From: Poriferisodalis sp965204195
GTDB lineage: Bacteria; Actinomycetota; Acidimicrobiia; Acidimicrobiales; Poriferisodalaceae
NCBI RefSeq assembly: GCF_965204195.1
Contig: NZ_OZ241975.1
Location: forward strand, 2,976,001 to 3,040,000
Reading direction: 5' to 3'
DNA: 64,000 bases
Shown here: positions 20,481 through 31,000 of the stretch, in pieces
How positions within the stretch are numbered: the stretch's first letter is position 1
Layout: every line of letters begins with the position of its first letter
Translations under genes and position numbers: made by a program
The notes under the pieces: model-generated
The model's input: only the letters and a program-made list of their open reading frames with translations
What the model was told of the DNA's origin: nothing
Databases searched by the model: none

Positions 20481-21662
20481 CTATGCGGCAGCTCGCAGCC
20501 CCTCGGGCACGTCGAGCAGGCCGAGTTCGTCGAAGCCCCAGCACGTAATGGTGTTGTCGGTACGGATTGCGCACGAATGGAAGAAGCCGACGGTGACCGA
20601 CGTGTAAGTACCTACGGGCGCGTCCGTTGCTCCCGTGACATTGACGCCGCCCCAGCAGGCGATGGTGCTGTCTGAGCGAATCGCGCACGAATGGCCGCGC
20701 GCGTCGATGTTGATGTAGGTGCCAGCGGGCGCATCAAGCAGGCCCCATCGGTTTCGACCCCAGCACGCGATGGACTTATCGGAACGGATCGCGCACGAGT
20801 GGTGCACGCCGGCGGCGACGTCGACATAGGAACCGGCGGGTGGATCCGCCTTGCCGTACTCGTTATTCCCCCAGCACGCGATAGCGCCATCGGAACGAAT
20901 CGCGCACGAATGGCCGGGGCCGGCGGCGACGTCGACATAGGAACCGGCGGGTGGATCCGCCTTGCCGTACTCGTTATTCCCCCAGCACGCGATAGCGCCA
21001 TCGGAACGAATCGCGCACGAGTAGCCGTAGCCAGCGCGCCCCTCGCCTGCGACGGATACCGCAGTGTGGCTACCGGCGGGCGCGTCGAGCTGGCCCAGGT
21101 CGTTATCGCCCCAGCAGACGAGGGTGTTCTCAGTGCGAATCGCGCAGGCATGAGATACACCGACGGCGACCGCTGTATAGGTACCCGACGGCGCGTCGAG
21201 CAGGCCCGAGCTACTCGCACCCCAACATGCGATCGTCTTGTCTGAGCGAATCACGCACGATTCGCCGGCGCCAGCAGCGAGCTTTTGCGCATTGCTGGCG
21301 GCGGCGCGAACGTCGATCCATCCCAATACTGCACGCGCCGTAGCGAGACGGTCCGCGCCGGCAAGCCTCACAATGACATTCAGGCCCGCTACGGCAGAGT
21401 CCGGTACTGCTCTTGTGCCGCCGAGCACTACAACTTTGTGCGATTCGATTCGGTCCGTATCGCCCGGCTCAACCACGCATTTCGTGTCAAGCACCTGCCA
21501 TGACGCGATTAGTTCTGCCATCGCGGCGTCGCCTTCGGCAGCCACGACGGCGTACATCTCCCCAGAGCACTTCGGCTCAGGCGTCGGATGCGCAGCCACG
21601 GGCGCGGCGGACAAACCGAATACTGCCAAGCTCAGCGCTAGCACTGCGGCGGCGATTCTCAT
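20481..21662 (-). CDS. secreted Cys-rich RCC1-like repeat protein with CWB2-like segment
   Basis: A signal peptide (1-24, 'AAAVLALSLAVFGLSAAPVAA') is followed by a segment resembling cell-wall-binding repeat 2 ('VVVLGGTRAVPDSAVAGLNV', 'RLAGADRLATARAV'). Seven or so RCC1-like repeats of about 37 residues follow, each with the pattern C-A-I-R-(S/T)-(D/E)-x(4)-C-W-G. Two adjacent repeats are almost identical. Two cysteines per repeat suggest one disulfide per propeller blade in an extracytoplasmic protein (inference). ATG 21662 is chosen to expose the signal peptide. It is a paralogue of the larger gene at 25671-27875. Confidence 0.85.
   Translation of the reverse strand: MRIAAAVLALSLAVFGLSAAPVAAHPTPEPKCSGEMYAVVAAEGDAAMAELIASWQVLDTKCVVEPGDTDRIESHKVVVLGGTRAVPDSAVAGLNVIVRLAGADRLATARAVLGWIDVRAAASNAQKLAAGAGESCVIRSDKTIACWGASSSGLLDAPSGTYTAVAVGVSHACAIRTENTLVCWGDNDLGQLDAPAGSHTAVSVAGEGRAGYGYSCAIRSDGAIACWGNNEYGKADPPAGSYVDVAAGPGHSCAIRSDGAIACWGNNEYGKADPPAGSYVDVAAGVHHSCAIRSDKSIACWGRNRWGLLDAPAGTYINIDARGHSCAIRSDSTIACWGGVNVTGATDAPVGTYTSVTVGFFHSCAIRTDNTITCWGFDELGLLDVPEGLRAAA
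20819..21020. repeat. 111-bp tandem duplication inside the RCC1-like gene
   Basis: About 90 bp starting at 20819 recur without change from 20930, a period of 111 bp or 37 residues. This adds one complete propeller repeat in frame. The near-identity marks it as recent compared with the diverged neighbouring repeats. Confidence 0.85.
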
Positions 21663-21972
21663 TGCGTTGGTGTCGATCACGCCGTCAACGTAGTTCCGCC
21701 TTGGCTGCTGCTTCGTTCCCGACGTTCCCGCGGCAAGGCCTGTCAGACGCTCCCGCAAGGCGCAAGCCGAGGCTCGTTGCCCGACTGGTTGGTCACCGCC
21801 TGATGTGCCCAAGCACTATGCGGCGGGACCGGAACCTTGGTATCGGTATCGCAAGCTCCGGCACTGCCAGCTGCCGACGGCGTTTCGGAGCATGGTCGGA
21901 GCACTGCATTCGCATCGCCATTCGTTCACGCCATCATCCAGACCAGAATTGCGACCGTACTGACGTATTCGA
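21663..21972. other. non-coding gap of 310 bp
   Basis: The gap lies between the RCC1-like gene and the vapC-like gene. I see no convincing ORF, RNA gene or strong hairpin. It presumably holds the promoter of the RCC1-like gene. Confidence 0.4.
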
Positions 21973-22392
21973 TCAGGGCACGACCTGGAGGGCTCGGCGA
22001 CGTCCTGGGCCGTAGCGGTAGATGCGGAAATCGCGATCTAGCGAAACTGCTTCGCTGAGGCCGAGTCTCTCCATGACTGCCCAGCTCGTACGGTCCGAGA
22101 GCGAGAAGTCTTGGTCACCGAACGCAGCGCCAATCGCAGCAGCTACTTCGAGGTCGGCGAGAAGCGAGACCTCGATGCGGGCGATGCCGCCGCGGATTGC
22201 ATTGACCAGCGCCTCGGCTGCGGTTGCATCGTGCCGACTTCGCATGACCGTCCAGGTTTCCTGCAACACGTGATCGGATGTCAGCAGACGGCCTTGTCGT
22301 TCCCGCAGCGCGTCCGCGACTCGAGTGTGCGTCGCCTCCGAGCTGTCGGCCATCGATACCCAAGCCGAGGTGTCAACGAAGCTGAATTCCAT
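21973..22392 (-). CDS. vapC: PIN-domain toxin (VapC-like)
   Basis: A 139-residue PIN-domain ribonuclease. The first acidic residue is in 'FVDTSAWV', a conserved Glu lies in 'LQETWTVM', and a third Asp cluster lies in 'FSLSDRTSWAVM' with a final 'DRDF'. It lies 3 bp behind its antitoxin, the usual toxin-second order. The target RNA cannot be deduced. Confidence 0.9.
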   Translation of the reverse strand: MEFSFVDTSAWVSMADSSEATHTRVADALRERQGRLLTSDHVLQETWTVMRSRHDATAAEALVNAIRGGIARIEVSLLADLEVAAAIGAAFGDQDFSLSDRTSWAVMERLGLSEAVSLDRDFRIYRYGPGRRRALQVVP

Positions 22393-22395
22393 TTC

Positions 22396-22644
22396 TCAGC
22401 CCGAACGTTCAGCCATCTCGGCCATGACCGCTGCCTCGATGATGCTGCGACCGTCACGCGCCATGTCGAAGGGCGTGCCCTGCACCATGCCGCAGATTGA
22501 CTCGAGGTCTCCTTGAGGTGCCGAGGCATCGAGTTCCTTTTCGAACAGCCTTCTGGCGAATTCAGCGAAACTGATGCCGAGTTCCGCAGCGCGCTGTTTC
22601 GCAAGGGCGTGCATCTGATCCGGCAGCGTGATGATCGTTCGCAT
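22396..22644 (-). CDS. vapB: ribbon-helix-helix antitoxin (VapB-like)
   Basis: An 82-residue protein. The N-terminal strand 'MRTIITLPDQMHALAKQRAA' and the helix 'GISFAEFARRLFEKELD' form a ribbon-helix-helix DNA-binding domain. The C-terminal part (about 55-82) should wrap around the PIN toxin. A perfect inverted repeat just upstream is a good autoregulatory operator. Confidence 0.88.
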   Translation of the reverse strand: MRTIITLPDQMHALAKQRAAELGISFAEFARRLFEKELDASAPQGDLESICGMVQGTPFDMARDGRSIIEAAVMAEMAERSG

Positions 22645-22650
22645 AGGATG

Positions 22651-22680
22651 ACATCATAGCATCACTATCTTGATGTCAAT
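22651..22680. promoter_or_regulatory. inverted-repeat operator of the vapBC pair
   Basis: TGACATCA and TGATGTCA form a perfect 8-bp inverted repeat separated by 14 AT-rich bases, 6 bp upstream of the antitoxin ATG. It fits a ribbon-helix-helix binding site overlapping the promoter. Confidence 0.6.
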
Positions 22681-22740
22681 CCAGCAACTCCGCACTTGCA
22701 GGTCTGGCCGTGGCCGCTCCCACAGATTCCTCAGCCACTC

Positions 22741-24141
22741 TCACCGGGTGCAGCAGGCGGTGACGAAGTCGCGGAGGGTGGCGAGGTCGTTCGGCAGCGC
22801 GGTGAGGTGCTCTTCGCGGTCTGCGAGGGCCGCCAGCGCCGGCGGGAGATCGGGTCGTTGACCAGTGGCCTCGAGTACTGCTTCGCCGAACTTGGCGGGA
22901 TGTGCTGTGGACATCACGGCCATGGGCGTGGTCCAGCCGCCGGTGGGGGCATCGCGTCGTGCCACGGTGAGCGCTACCCCGGTGTGCGGGTCGATGAGGC
23001 GCTCGTCGGCTTCGTTCACTGCTGCGATGGTGGCCGAGACCTCGCCTTCGGTCGCTGAACCGGCGTCGAAGCCTGCACGCAGGCCTTCGAGCACTTCGGG
23101 CGTGAGTGCCAGTGAGTCCTCAGTCCGAAAGCGGGCCATGTCGGCTGCCAGTGGGGCGCCTCGCCGGCCGTTCAGCTCGAACAGCAGCCGCTCGAAATTG
23201 CTGGACACCTGGATGTCCATGGCAGGACTGGTGGAAGGCCGAACCTCGGTGATGGCCATCTCACCGGTGCGGTGGGTGCGGGCCAGGATGTCGTTGTGGT
23301 TGGTGGCGACCACCAGCCGGTCGATGGGCAGACCCATGCGCCGGGCCACATCGCCCGCGAGCACATTGCCGAAGTTGCCGGTGGGCACGCAGAACGACAC
23401 GGCCCGCTCTGGAGCGCCCAGCCGTACTGCCGTGGTCACGTAGTAGACGGTCTGCGCTGCGACGCGCGCCCAGTTGATGCTGTTCACCGCGCCCAGACGT
23501 ATCTGCTGGCGGAACGGCCGGTCAGCAAACAACGACTTCACCAGATCCTGGCAGTCGTCGAACGTGCCGTCGATGGCCACGTTGTGGATGTTGGGGCTGT
23601 CCACCGTGGTCATCTGGCGCCGCTGAATCTCGGTGACTCGGCCAGCCGGGTGCAGCATCACCAGCTCGATGCCTGCCCGGTCCCGGCACGCCTCGATGGC
23701 GGCCGAACCGGTGTCTCCCGAGGTGGCTCCGACGACGGTCATGAAGCTGCCGCGCCGGTCCAGCTCGTGCTCGAAAAGGCGGCCGAGCAGTTGCAAGGCG
23801 ACATCCTTGAATGACAGCGTCGGCCCCCAGAACAGCTCCACTAGATGCTCGCCGGCGGTCAGCGTGCTGACGGGAACGACATCGGAGTGGGCGAAAGTTG
23901 AGTAGGCGCCCTCCACAAGTGGCGCCAGATCGTCGGGGCCCAGTGACGGTGCCACGAACGGTGCGAGCACCCGTGTCGCCACCTCGTGGTACTCGAGCTC
24001 AGCAAAATCCCTCAGATCATTGGCGCTGATCGTCGGCAGCTCGTCGGGCACATACAGCCCGCCGTCGGCGGCCAAGCCTTCAAGCAGGACGCCGCCGAAA
24101 TCGAGCGTCGGCGCGTCGCCTCGCGTGCTTATGTAGCGCAC
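22741..24141 (-). CDS. thrC: threonine synthase
   Basis: This PLP enzyme converts O-phosphohomoserine to threonine. The N-terminal 'RYISTRGDAPTLDFGGVLLEGLAADGGLYVP' region (in parts) marks the long E. coli/yeast-type enzyme, not the short form of most actinobacteria. The PLP lysine is in 'LSFKDVALQ', with 'GATSGDTGSAA' and 'PTGNFGN' following. I chose GTG 24141, which gives the canonical VRYISTRG start; the frame is open to 24228. Hom lies immediately upstream, but no thrB is present nearby. Confidence 0.93.
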   Translation of the reverse strand: MRYISTRGDAPTLDFGGVLLEGLAADGGLYVPDELPTISANDLRDFAELEYHEVATRVLAPFVAPSLGPDDLAPLVEGAYSTFAHSDVVPVSTLTAGEHLVELFWGPTLSFKDVALQLLGRLFEHELDRRGSFMTVVGATSGDTGSAAIEACRDRAGIELVMLHPAGRVTEIQRRQMTTVDSPNIHNVAIDGTFDDCQDLVKSLFADRPFRQQIRLGAVNSINWARVAAQTVYYVTTAVRLGAPERAVSFCVPTGNFGNVLAGDVARRMGLPIDRLVVATNHNDILARTHRTGEMAITEVRPSTSPAMDIQVSSNFERLLFELNGRRGAPLAADMARFRTEDSLALTPEVLEGLRAGFDAGSATEGEVSATIAAVNEADERLIDPHTGVALTVARRDAPTGGWTTPMAVMSTAHPAKFGEAVLEATGQRPDLPPALAALADREEHLTALPNDLATLRDFVTACCTR

Positions 24142-24261
24142 AGCCCGACCACAGATGATCGGCGTTCGGACGGCATCGCCTCGAATGCCACGCGGCCCCG
24201 CACACCGCGCCCGACGGCGCGAGTCCACACCGACGCGAGGCGACGAACGACCATGTGCGCG

Positions 24262-25644
24262 CTATTCGCCGATCACGCGGATCGCGTTGCCGATGCGCCG
24301 CACCGCGTCGAGCTCGCGAACATCCCGCAGTGTGGAGGCCACGTCGGCTTCGCGGGCACGATGCGTGATGAACTCCAGGTGAGCGATGTCGTCGGCCGCA
24401 CCGGCCCGGGTGGTCTGCTCGACCGAGCGAATCGACACACCGTGCTCGCCGAACACGCCGGCTACAGCGGCCAGCACGCCGGGCTTGTCGGTGACGTCGA
24501 ACTGCAGGTGGTAGGCGGTGTAGGTCTCGTCAATTGGGCGCAGTCGCGCTGCGTTCAACGGTCCGAATCCATCGCACACTCCCCGGCGAAGATTCTGCGA
24601 CACGGTGATGAGGTCGCCCAGCATTGCGCTGGCAGTGGGGAACCCGCCTGCGCCACGCCCGTACAGCATCAGGTCCTCGACGGCTTCACCTTCCAGGAAC
24701 ACTGCGTTGAAGGCATCGCGCACCGAGGCCAGCGGGTGGTCGGTCGGCACCATTGCGGGGTGCACCCGCACGGCGATCTCGCCGTTCTGGCGCTCGGCCA
24801 CGGCAAGCAGCTTGATGACGTGACCCATGCGGGCGGCTGCCGCGATGTCGCCCTTGCCGATCCCGCTGATGCCCTCCTGGTAGACGTCGCCTGCCACCAC
24901 CTTGGCCCCGAATGCCGTCATGGCCAGGATCGCCGCCTTGGCACCCGCGTCGAAGCCCTCCACGTCAGCAGTCGGATCGGCCTCGGCGTAGCCCAGCCGC
25001 TGCGCCTCGCCAAGCACATCGGCGTAGTCGGCGCCGTCCTCGGTCATGCGGGTGAGGATGTAGTTGGTGGTGCCGTTCACGATGCCCATCACGCGGGTGA
25101 TGCGTTCGCCGATAAGCGAGTTGCGCAGCGCGCCGATGAGCGGAATGCCGCCGGCGACGGCCGCCTCGAACGCCAGGTCGACGCCGTTGGCAGCGGCCAA
25201 TGCGAACAGCTCCTCGCCCACGTTGGCGATGAGTTCCTTGTTGGCCGTCACGACCGGCTTGCCTGCACCGAGAGCGGCGCTGACCAAGTGGCGGGCCGGC
25301 TCGATGCCGCCCATCGCCTCGACGACGATGTCCACATCGTCGGCCACCACCAGCGACTCGCTTCCGCGGGTCAGCACGCCTTCGGGCAGCTCCACCGACC
25401 GCTCAGCACTGAGATTGCGGACCGCAACCCGGACGACTTCGAAATCCAGCCCGGTGCGGCTCGCCAGATGCGCTGCGTCGCGCCCCAGGATCGCGACGAG
25501 CGCGGCGCCGACGTTTCCGCAGCCCAGGATGCCGACGCGCAGGGGCCGCGGCTCTCCCGCATGAGCGGCAGAGGACGACGCAGGCTCAGCAGCAGCTTCA
25601 GGCACGGCCGAAACGGTACCGCCAGCGCATCCGTGCCCCGGCAT
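24262..25644 (-). CDS. hom: homoserine dehydrogenase
   Basis: NAD(P)H-dependent reduction of aspartate semialdehyde to homoserine. The nucleotide-binding 'VGILGCGNVGAALV', catalytic-domain 'TANKELIA', 'GIVNGTTNYIL' and 'ADPTADVEGFDAGAK' are intact. A C-terminal ACT domain ('VTDKPGVLAAVAGVFGEHGV') should mediate threonine feedback. The start is uncertain: ATG 25644 lies 26 bp after the preceding gene, but an internal GTG is also possible. The frame further upstream is antisense shadow. Confidence 0.93.
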   Translation of the reverse strand: MPGHGCAGGTVSAVPEAAAEPASSSAAHAGEPRPLRVGILGCGNVGAALVAILGRDAAHLASRTGLDFEVVRVAVRNLSAERSVELPEGVLTRGSESLVVADDVDIVVEAMGGIEPARHLVSAALGAGKPVVTANKELIANVGEELFALAAANGVDLAFEAAVAGGIPLIGALRNSLIGERITRVMGIVNGTTNYILTRMTEDGADYADVLGEAQRLGYAEADPTADVEGFDAGAKAAILAMTAFGAKVVAGDVYQEGISGIGKGDIAAAARMGHVIKLLAVAERQNGEIAVRVHPAMVPTDHPLASVRDAFNAVFLEGEAVEDLMLYGRGAGGFPTASAMLGDLITVSQNLRRGVCDGFGPLNAARLRPIDETYTAYHLQFDVTDKPGVLAAVAGVFGEHGVSIRSVEQTTRAGAADDIAHLEFITHRAREADVASTLRDVRELDAVRRIGNAIRVIGE

Positions 25645-25670
25645 GAGTTTCGCGGGCCAGCATTGCGCAG

Positions 25671-27875
25671 CTAGCGGCTGTGCCAGCCGCTGGCTGCGAG
25701 CTGGGCTCGGCCGCCGTTGCCCCAGCACTCCAGATTCCGGTCGATCCGGTGTGCGCAGGAGAAGTTCCTGCCGACGATGACGTCGTCGAAAGGTCCGGGC
25801 GGAGCGTCGAGCTCGCCCTGCCCATTGTCGCCCCAGCACACCACCTCGCCGTCGTGGTCAAGCGCGCAGGCATGCCAAGCAGCGACAGAGACATCGGCAA
25901 AGCTCCCCTGCGGCGGGTCGAGCAGCCCGTCGTGCTCGCTGCCCCAACAGGAGATGCGGCCCTGCAGATCCAGTGCGCATGACGACGACTCCCCGGCGGC
26001 AACCACCCCATAGGCACCTTGCGGCGCGTTCAGTGCACCGAACCTGTTGTCGCCCCAACAGTCGATGGAGCGATCCGCTCTCAGGCCGCAGCTCTGGTGG
26101 ACGCCCACCGAAAGCGACGTGAACGTGCCCGATGGCGCGTCGATCAACCCGTCGGCATCCCAGCACACCGCAGTGGAATCGGCCCGAAGTGCACACGTGC
26201 TGCCGCCTCCCGACCACAGTTCGACGAGTTGCTCGTCGGGCACGAAATGGGTGCCGCTCAGTTCGTCTGGGAAGCCGCCCCAGCACGATGCTGACCCGTC
26301 TGGCCGCAGCCCGCACGTGTGGTACCGGCCTCCGTCGACGGAAAGCAATCGATCAGGCGGGACATCTGTCTGGCCGCCGAAGTTCCATCCCCAGCACTCG
26401 GCACTGCGGTCGTCGCGGACAGCGCAGGCGTGCCACGCCCCGGTGCCGAACGTGGAGAACTCCCCGTGGGGGGCAAAATCGCGTCCGTCGTATTGGTCCC
26501 CCCAACAGACGGCAGCGCCGCTGATCAGCACGCCGCAGGTCACGTAGTCGCCAGCGACCAGCGAGACGAACTGCCCATCTGGCGACGTTCCTTGGGACTC
26601 CTTTTGGTTGCCCCAGCACGCGACGTGCCCATCAGGTCCCAGGGCGCAAGCATGGCCATCGCCGACGACGATGGCATCGAAGTGACCTAGGGGCACTTCC
26701 GATTGGCCGAGATCATCCTTGCCCCAGCACTCGACGGCACCGCCCAATCGAACTCCGCAGGCATGCCAGCCGCCGGCGGCGACATCACTGAACGACCCTG
26801 CCGGTGCCGAGGCCTGTCCCTGATAATCGCGCCCCCAACATGCCACCGTCCGATCCGCCCGCAAGCCACAAGCCACAGCACCGTCGCGGCTCAGCGAGAG
26901 CTGAACGAAGGGCCCGTCGGGCAGCGTCGCACCGGCGGCCTCTGCGGCACCCCAGCACGCCACCTCGCCATCGACAAGCAGTCCGCACGTCACCCGGTGC
27001 GCTGCGTGTATCGAGCGGAACGACCCAGCGGGTACTCGACCGTTCGATCCGTTATCGCCCCAGCACTCGAGCGCGCCGGTCGCGCGCAGACCGCACGTGT
27101 GCCAGGTACCCGCGCTGACCGATGCGAACTCACCGGACGGGGCATCGGTCTGGCCGGCGTCGTTCCATCCCCAACACTCGACGGCACCGTGCTCACGCAG
27201 ACCGCATGTGTGCCCTGCGCCCGACGAGATGCTGCTGAAGGCGCCCGGAGGCGCATCGGTCTGGCCCACGCTCTGCGACCCCCAGCAGCGGGCGGTGCCG
27301 TCGGGCCGAAGGCCGCACACGAAATTCCCGCCCACCGAGATCGAGTCGAACGCTTCGTGGACCCGTATCTGGATCTCTATCGAGTAGGTCTCGGCAGCAC
27401 CGTCGGACATGGCATCGGACGGCGCGTCGTCGCTGAGTGACGCGGCAGGGTCCCCCGCCGATTCGGGTTGCTGGCTCTGCCCTGCAGCCTCCTCATGCGC
27501 AGCGTCCACTGCAGCCGACCCGGGTTGCTGGCTCTGGCTCGCAGCCTGTTCATGCACGGAGTCCACCGCCGCCGATCCGGCTTGCTGGCTCTGGCCCACC
27601 GCATCGCCGGGCGCGGAGGCATCGCTCATCGCTGTATCGCGCTCAGGCATGCCCTCGCTGGGCGCCGATGACGCCGACGGCTCAGTCGATGCTTGCTCTG
27701 ATCGGGCCGCCGACGCAATCTCGGGGGTCTCCGTCGTCTCCGGTGTGCCGTCGCCGGCTGACCACTCGATGACGAACAGCACCGCCGCGAGCAGTGCCAG
27801 AAGTGCTGCCAGCGACGCGAATTCCCACAGCATCACCGGTGCTGTGCGGCGCTGGGCCTCATCCGAATCGCTCAT
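25671..27875 (-). CDS. membrane-anchored Cys-rich RCC1-like repeat protein
   Basis: The ATG at 27875 has GAGG 8 nt upstream. A single N-terminal helix (about residues 15-36, 'MLWEFASLAALLALLAAVLF') anchors the protein. A low-complexity linker with 'QSQQxGSAAVD' repeats (about 60-150) follows. Then come fifteen RCC1-like repeats of about 36 residues, each with 'C-G/A-L/V-R-x-(D/G)-G-x(3)-C-W-G'. Two cysteines per repeat suggest disulfide-pinned blades outside the cell. Fifteen repeats would make two propellers (inference). It resembles the smaller paralogue at 20481-21662; together they flank thrC-hom. Confidence 0.85.
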   Translation of the reverse strand: MSDSDEAQRRTAPVMLWEFASLAALLALLAAVLFVIEWSAGDGTPETTETPEIASAARSEQASTEPSASSAPSEGMPERDTAMSDASAPGDAVGQSQQAGSAAVDSVHEQAASQSQQPGSAAVDAAHEEAAGQSQQPESAGDPAASLSDDAPSDAMSDGAAETYSIEIQIRVHEAFDSISVGGNFVCGLRPDGTARCWGSQSVGQTDAPPGAFSSISSGAGHTCGLREHGAVECWGWNDAGQTDAPSGEFASVSAGTWHTCGLRATGALECWGDNGSNGRVPAGSFRSIHAAHRVTCGLLVDGEVACWGAAEAAGATLPDGPFVQLSLSRDGAVACGLRADRTVACWGRDYQGQASAPAGSFSDVAAGGWHACGVRLGGAVECWGKDDLGQSEVPLGHFDAIVVGDGHACALGPDGHVACWGNQKESQGTSPDGQFVSLVAGDYVTCGVLISGAAVCWGDQYDGRDFAPHGEFSTFGTGAWHACAVRDDRSAECWGWNFGGQTDVPPDRLLSVDGGRYHTCGLRPDGSASCWGGFPDELSGTHFVPDEQLVELWSGGGSTCALRADSTAVCWDADGLIDAPSGTFTSLSVGVHQSCGLRADRSIDCWGDNRFGALNAPQGAYGVVAAGESSSCALDLQGRISCWGSEHDGLLDPPQGSFADVSVAAWHACALDHDGEVVCWGDNGQGELDAPPGPFDDVIVGRNFSCAHRIDRNLECWGNGGRAQLAASGWHSR

Positions 27876-28004
27876 CACATGGGCCTCGCACGACCGCTGC
27901 CGAGTCTGCCACGCAAGACAGCGGGAAGGTCCGCCCATGCGCGCATCGCGCAATCGGATGCCGAAAGAGCTAGGTCCATGTGCACCCGCAGCTATGGACG
28001 AGAG

Positions 28005-31000
28005 CTACGCGGCATCACGCGGTTGTGGCGTGCCGTCAGCGCCCGGCGGGTCGTCGTTGCTAGGTGTTTCCGGATCGTCTTCTGATCTCTCGGACTTGGC
28101 TTGCGATGGCGGAACCGGGGCCAGATAGCCGACGATCAGCAGCACGATTCCGACGCCGATGAACGACCCGGCTTTCGGCAGGGCGGCCAGGCTCGCGAGG
28201 TCGATCAAGAACAGCTTGATCACCACGACACCCATCCAGGACGCGCCGACGATCCAGATGCGCCGATCGGCCGCCCTCACACCGACGACCATCGCCGCCA
28301 GCGCAGTCGCAGCCCACAGGATCGACAGCGCCACCTGCAGTTCGGTGGAGTACACGAGCGACCTCAGATCGAACGGCACGCCCGCCCAGTGGTGAACCGT
28401 CCGGGCAGCGCTCATCGTGAGCGTTGCCACGCCTGCAACGCTGAGTGCCGCAAGCCATGGTGTCGCGGACAAGCGCAGCAGACTGCCGATGGCAGGGGTC
28501 AGGTTGTCCTCGTCATCGGACAACTCCGCGACCATCTCGCGCTTCCACCTCAGCAGCGAGAGGACCGAGGCCGCCGCGAAGATGTCGATCGGATTCAGGA
28601 TCGGCAGGAACTGCAGCGGATCGACGTTTCCATGGTGGTTCAACACAGCAAGGCCGACACCCGCCGCAACCGCCCAGGCGACCGGAGTGATGCCATACAG
28701 CAGGCAGCAACGCCAGCCGTCACCCACAAGCCATGACGCGACCGGGCGGGCACGCAGGGAAACCTCCAGCCACAGCAGCACCGCAGCCGCAGCGCCATAG
28801 AGCGGCCATTCCCCGTCGGCCACCTGTTCCAACTGGCCGTACACCTCCGCGGCCAGGAACACGCTCAGCACGCAGTACAAGCCGCCGTACAGCCCAATTG
28901 CGTTCAGCCGGTCGCCGCCGGTGCGCAAGAACGCCACGTAGGCCACGATCATGATCGGCCACGCTGTCCAGCCCCAGTCCGCAGACGGGTAGTCCTTGGT
29001 GGCCAAGGCGATCACCAACGCCAGGCCGAGCGTGGGCAGCATCAGCACGCCGGCCCATTCCAACTCGTGCCACCTCAGCGCCCGACCGGCGGCCACGACT
29101 GCTGACGACGTGCCGACCGCCAGCAGCGACAACCCCCACAGCCGGTAGTCATCGGTAACGACCCAGATCTGCGCTGCTGCTGCGAACAGCCACCAGCCGA
29201 CACCCCACAGCAGCGACAGCCACATCAACGGGACGCGGAGATCACCGAGCGCGGAGGATGACCGGTAGACGATCACGGCGCTCGCAACACCGCAGGCGGC
29301 CAGCAGCACGGCGACGCCGAAGTACTGGTTGAGCAACGGGGTCTCGTCTGCCCAGAAGGTCAGGGCGGACGAGGCATTCACACCCTCCGCGGCCAAGCGG
29401 TCCTCAACCGACCGAACGGCATAGGCGGCCGCTGCTGCGAATTGCAGCAACGTGCCGAGCACTGCGCCGGTGACCATGCTGCGCCGCGCAGCGAACCACA
29501 CCAGCACCACGCCTTCGACCGTCCACAGCGCCGCCATCGCGAACGGCCCTGCGCGCACCCACATTTCCACTGACTCGGCGAAGAGGAACCAGGCTCCGCC
29601 CAGCGCCAATGCCGAGTACATGACTGCACGCCAGCCGTCATCACGAGCGTTTGCGAACGCCGAGACAACGGTGGCGCTGGCGAATCCGCATACCGCCAGC
29701 AGCACGGTGATCGCGAAGTATTGGTTGACCACCGGCAGCGTGTCCGCCCAGAACCCGAACGAGCCCGGGGACAGGCTCGCAGCGTCGTCACTCAGCTTGA
29801 ACACGGCTGCGCCAGCAGCTGCTCCCTGCATGGCAATGCCGGCAGCCGCGCCCGGCAAAGAACGTCGTCTCGATGCGACCCATGTCAGGGCAGCGCCCTG
29901 CACTGCCCACAACCCGAGAGTGGGCACCAACCCCAATCGGAGCCAGACGGCGGCAGTCTCAGCAAAGAGGAACCAGCCGGCACCCCACACCAAGGCCCCG
30001 TTCTGCACCCATGGTCGCCAGCCCTCGAAGTGCGACGATCTGCGCAAGGACTCTGCGCTCGCGAGCCCGCAGGCCGTCAGCATGACGGCGCCGAGCGCAT
30101 ACACATTGACCACCGGCGTGGCCTCGGCCCAGAACCCGAAGACCGCAGGCGAGTCCCAATCCGCGGAGTCAGACGTAAGTCGCACCCCATACGCGACAGC
30201 AGCGATGACCTGCAGGATCGAACCGCCCAGCAGCGCCAGCCGCGAGCCCCACCGCGAGGCGGCCCACACGAGCACCGCACCCTGCACAGCCCAGATGGCA
30301 GATGTAGCCGATGCGCCCAGGAACAGCGGAATCGCCGTAGCGGAGAACACCACGGCGAGCGCCGCATAGGCAACTTCGATCTGCTTGGGTGTGCGGGCAA
30401 GACGGCGGGACAGCTGTTGGTAGGCGGCGTGCGCGACAGCGAGCACGGCGCTGCTGATCGCAACCCCGTAGCGCAAGTGGCCGACCAGGAATGCCTGCAT
30501 GGCCAGCCCGGCGAACGGCGTGCAGAACACCAGCGGCGTGATCCACGCGTCCTTGAAACCGACGGGCTCGTCGCGAGACGAGGGCACCGGAGGCCATGCC
30601 AGCGGCACGAGCGTGTACAGCAGCACGAAGAACGCCACGAACGGCTGCAGCTGCATCCAGTCGCTGTTTCCCTCGCGGGCAAAGAGCCACAGGCCCGCGA
30701 CGACGAACGTGAAGAGGTAGCCCGACAGCACCAGGGTCGGCCATGCCATTCGCCTGCTCACGGCGACGACGGCGACGCCGAGCACCGCGTAGAAGCCGAA
30801 CACCTCGAAATGATCCTGAGGCCAAGCGAAGGCCAGCAGGGGTGCGGAGAAGCCGCCGATGAGCCCCAGCATCGCGAGCGTCAGCGAGCCCTGGATCATG
30901 GCCAGCGCACCCGCCGCAACGGTGATCAGCACGACCGCAGCCAGGGCGGCCAGCGGTGCCAGAAGGTCGTACAGCGCGTACGCGGCGAGCGTCACCAGGT

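Noticed and set aside
20481..21300. CRISPR array or direct-repeat array
   Set aside because: The regular 111-bp period codes for protein repeats; there are no short repeats with unique spacers.
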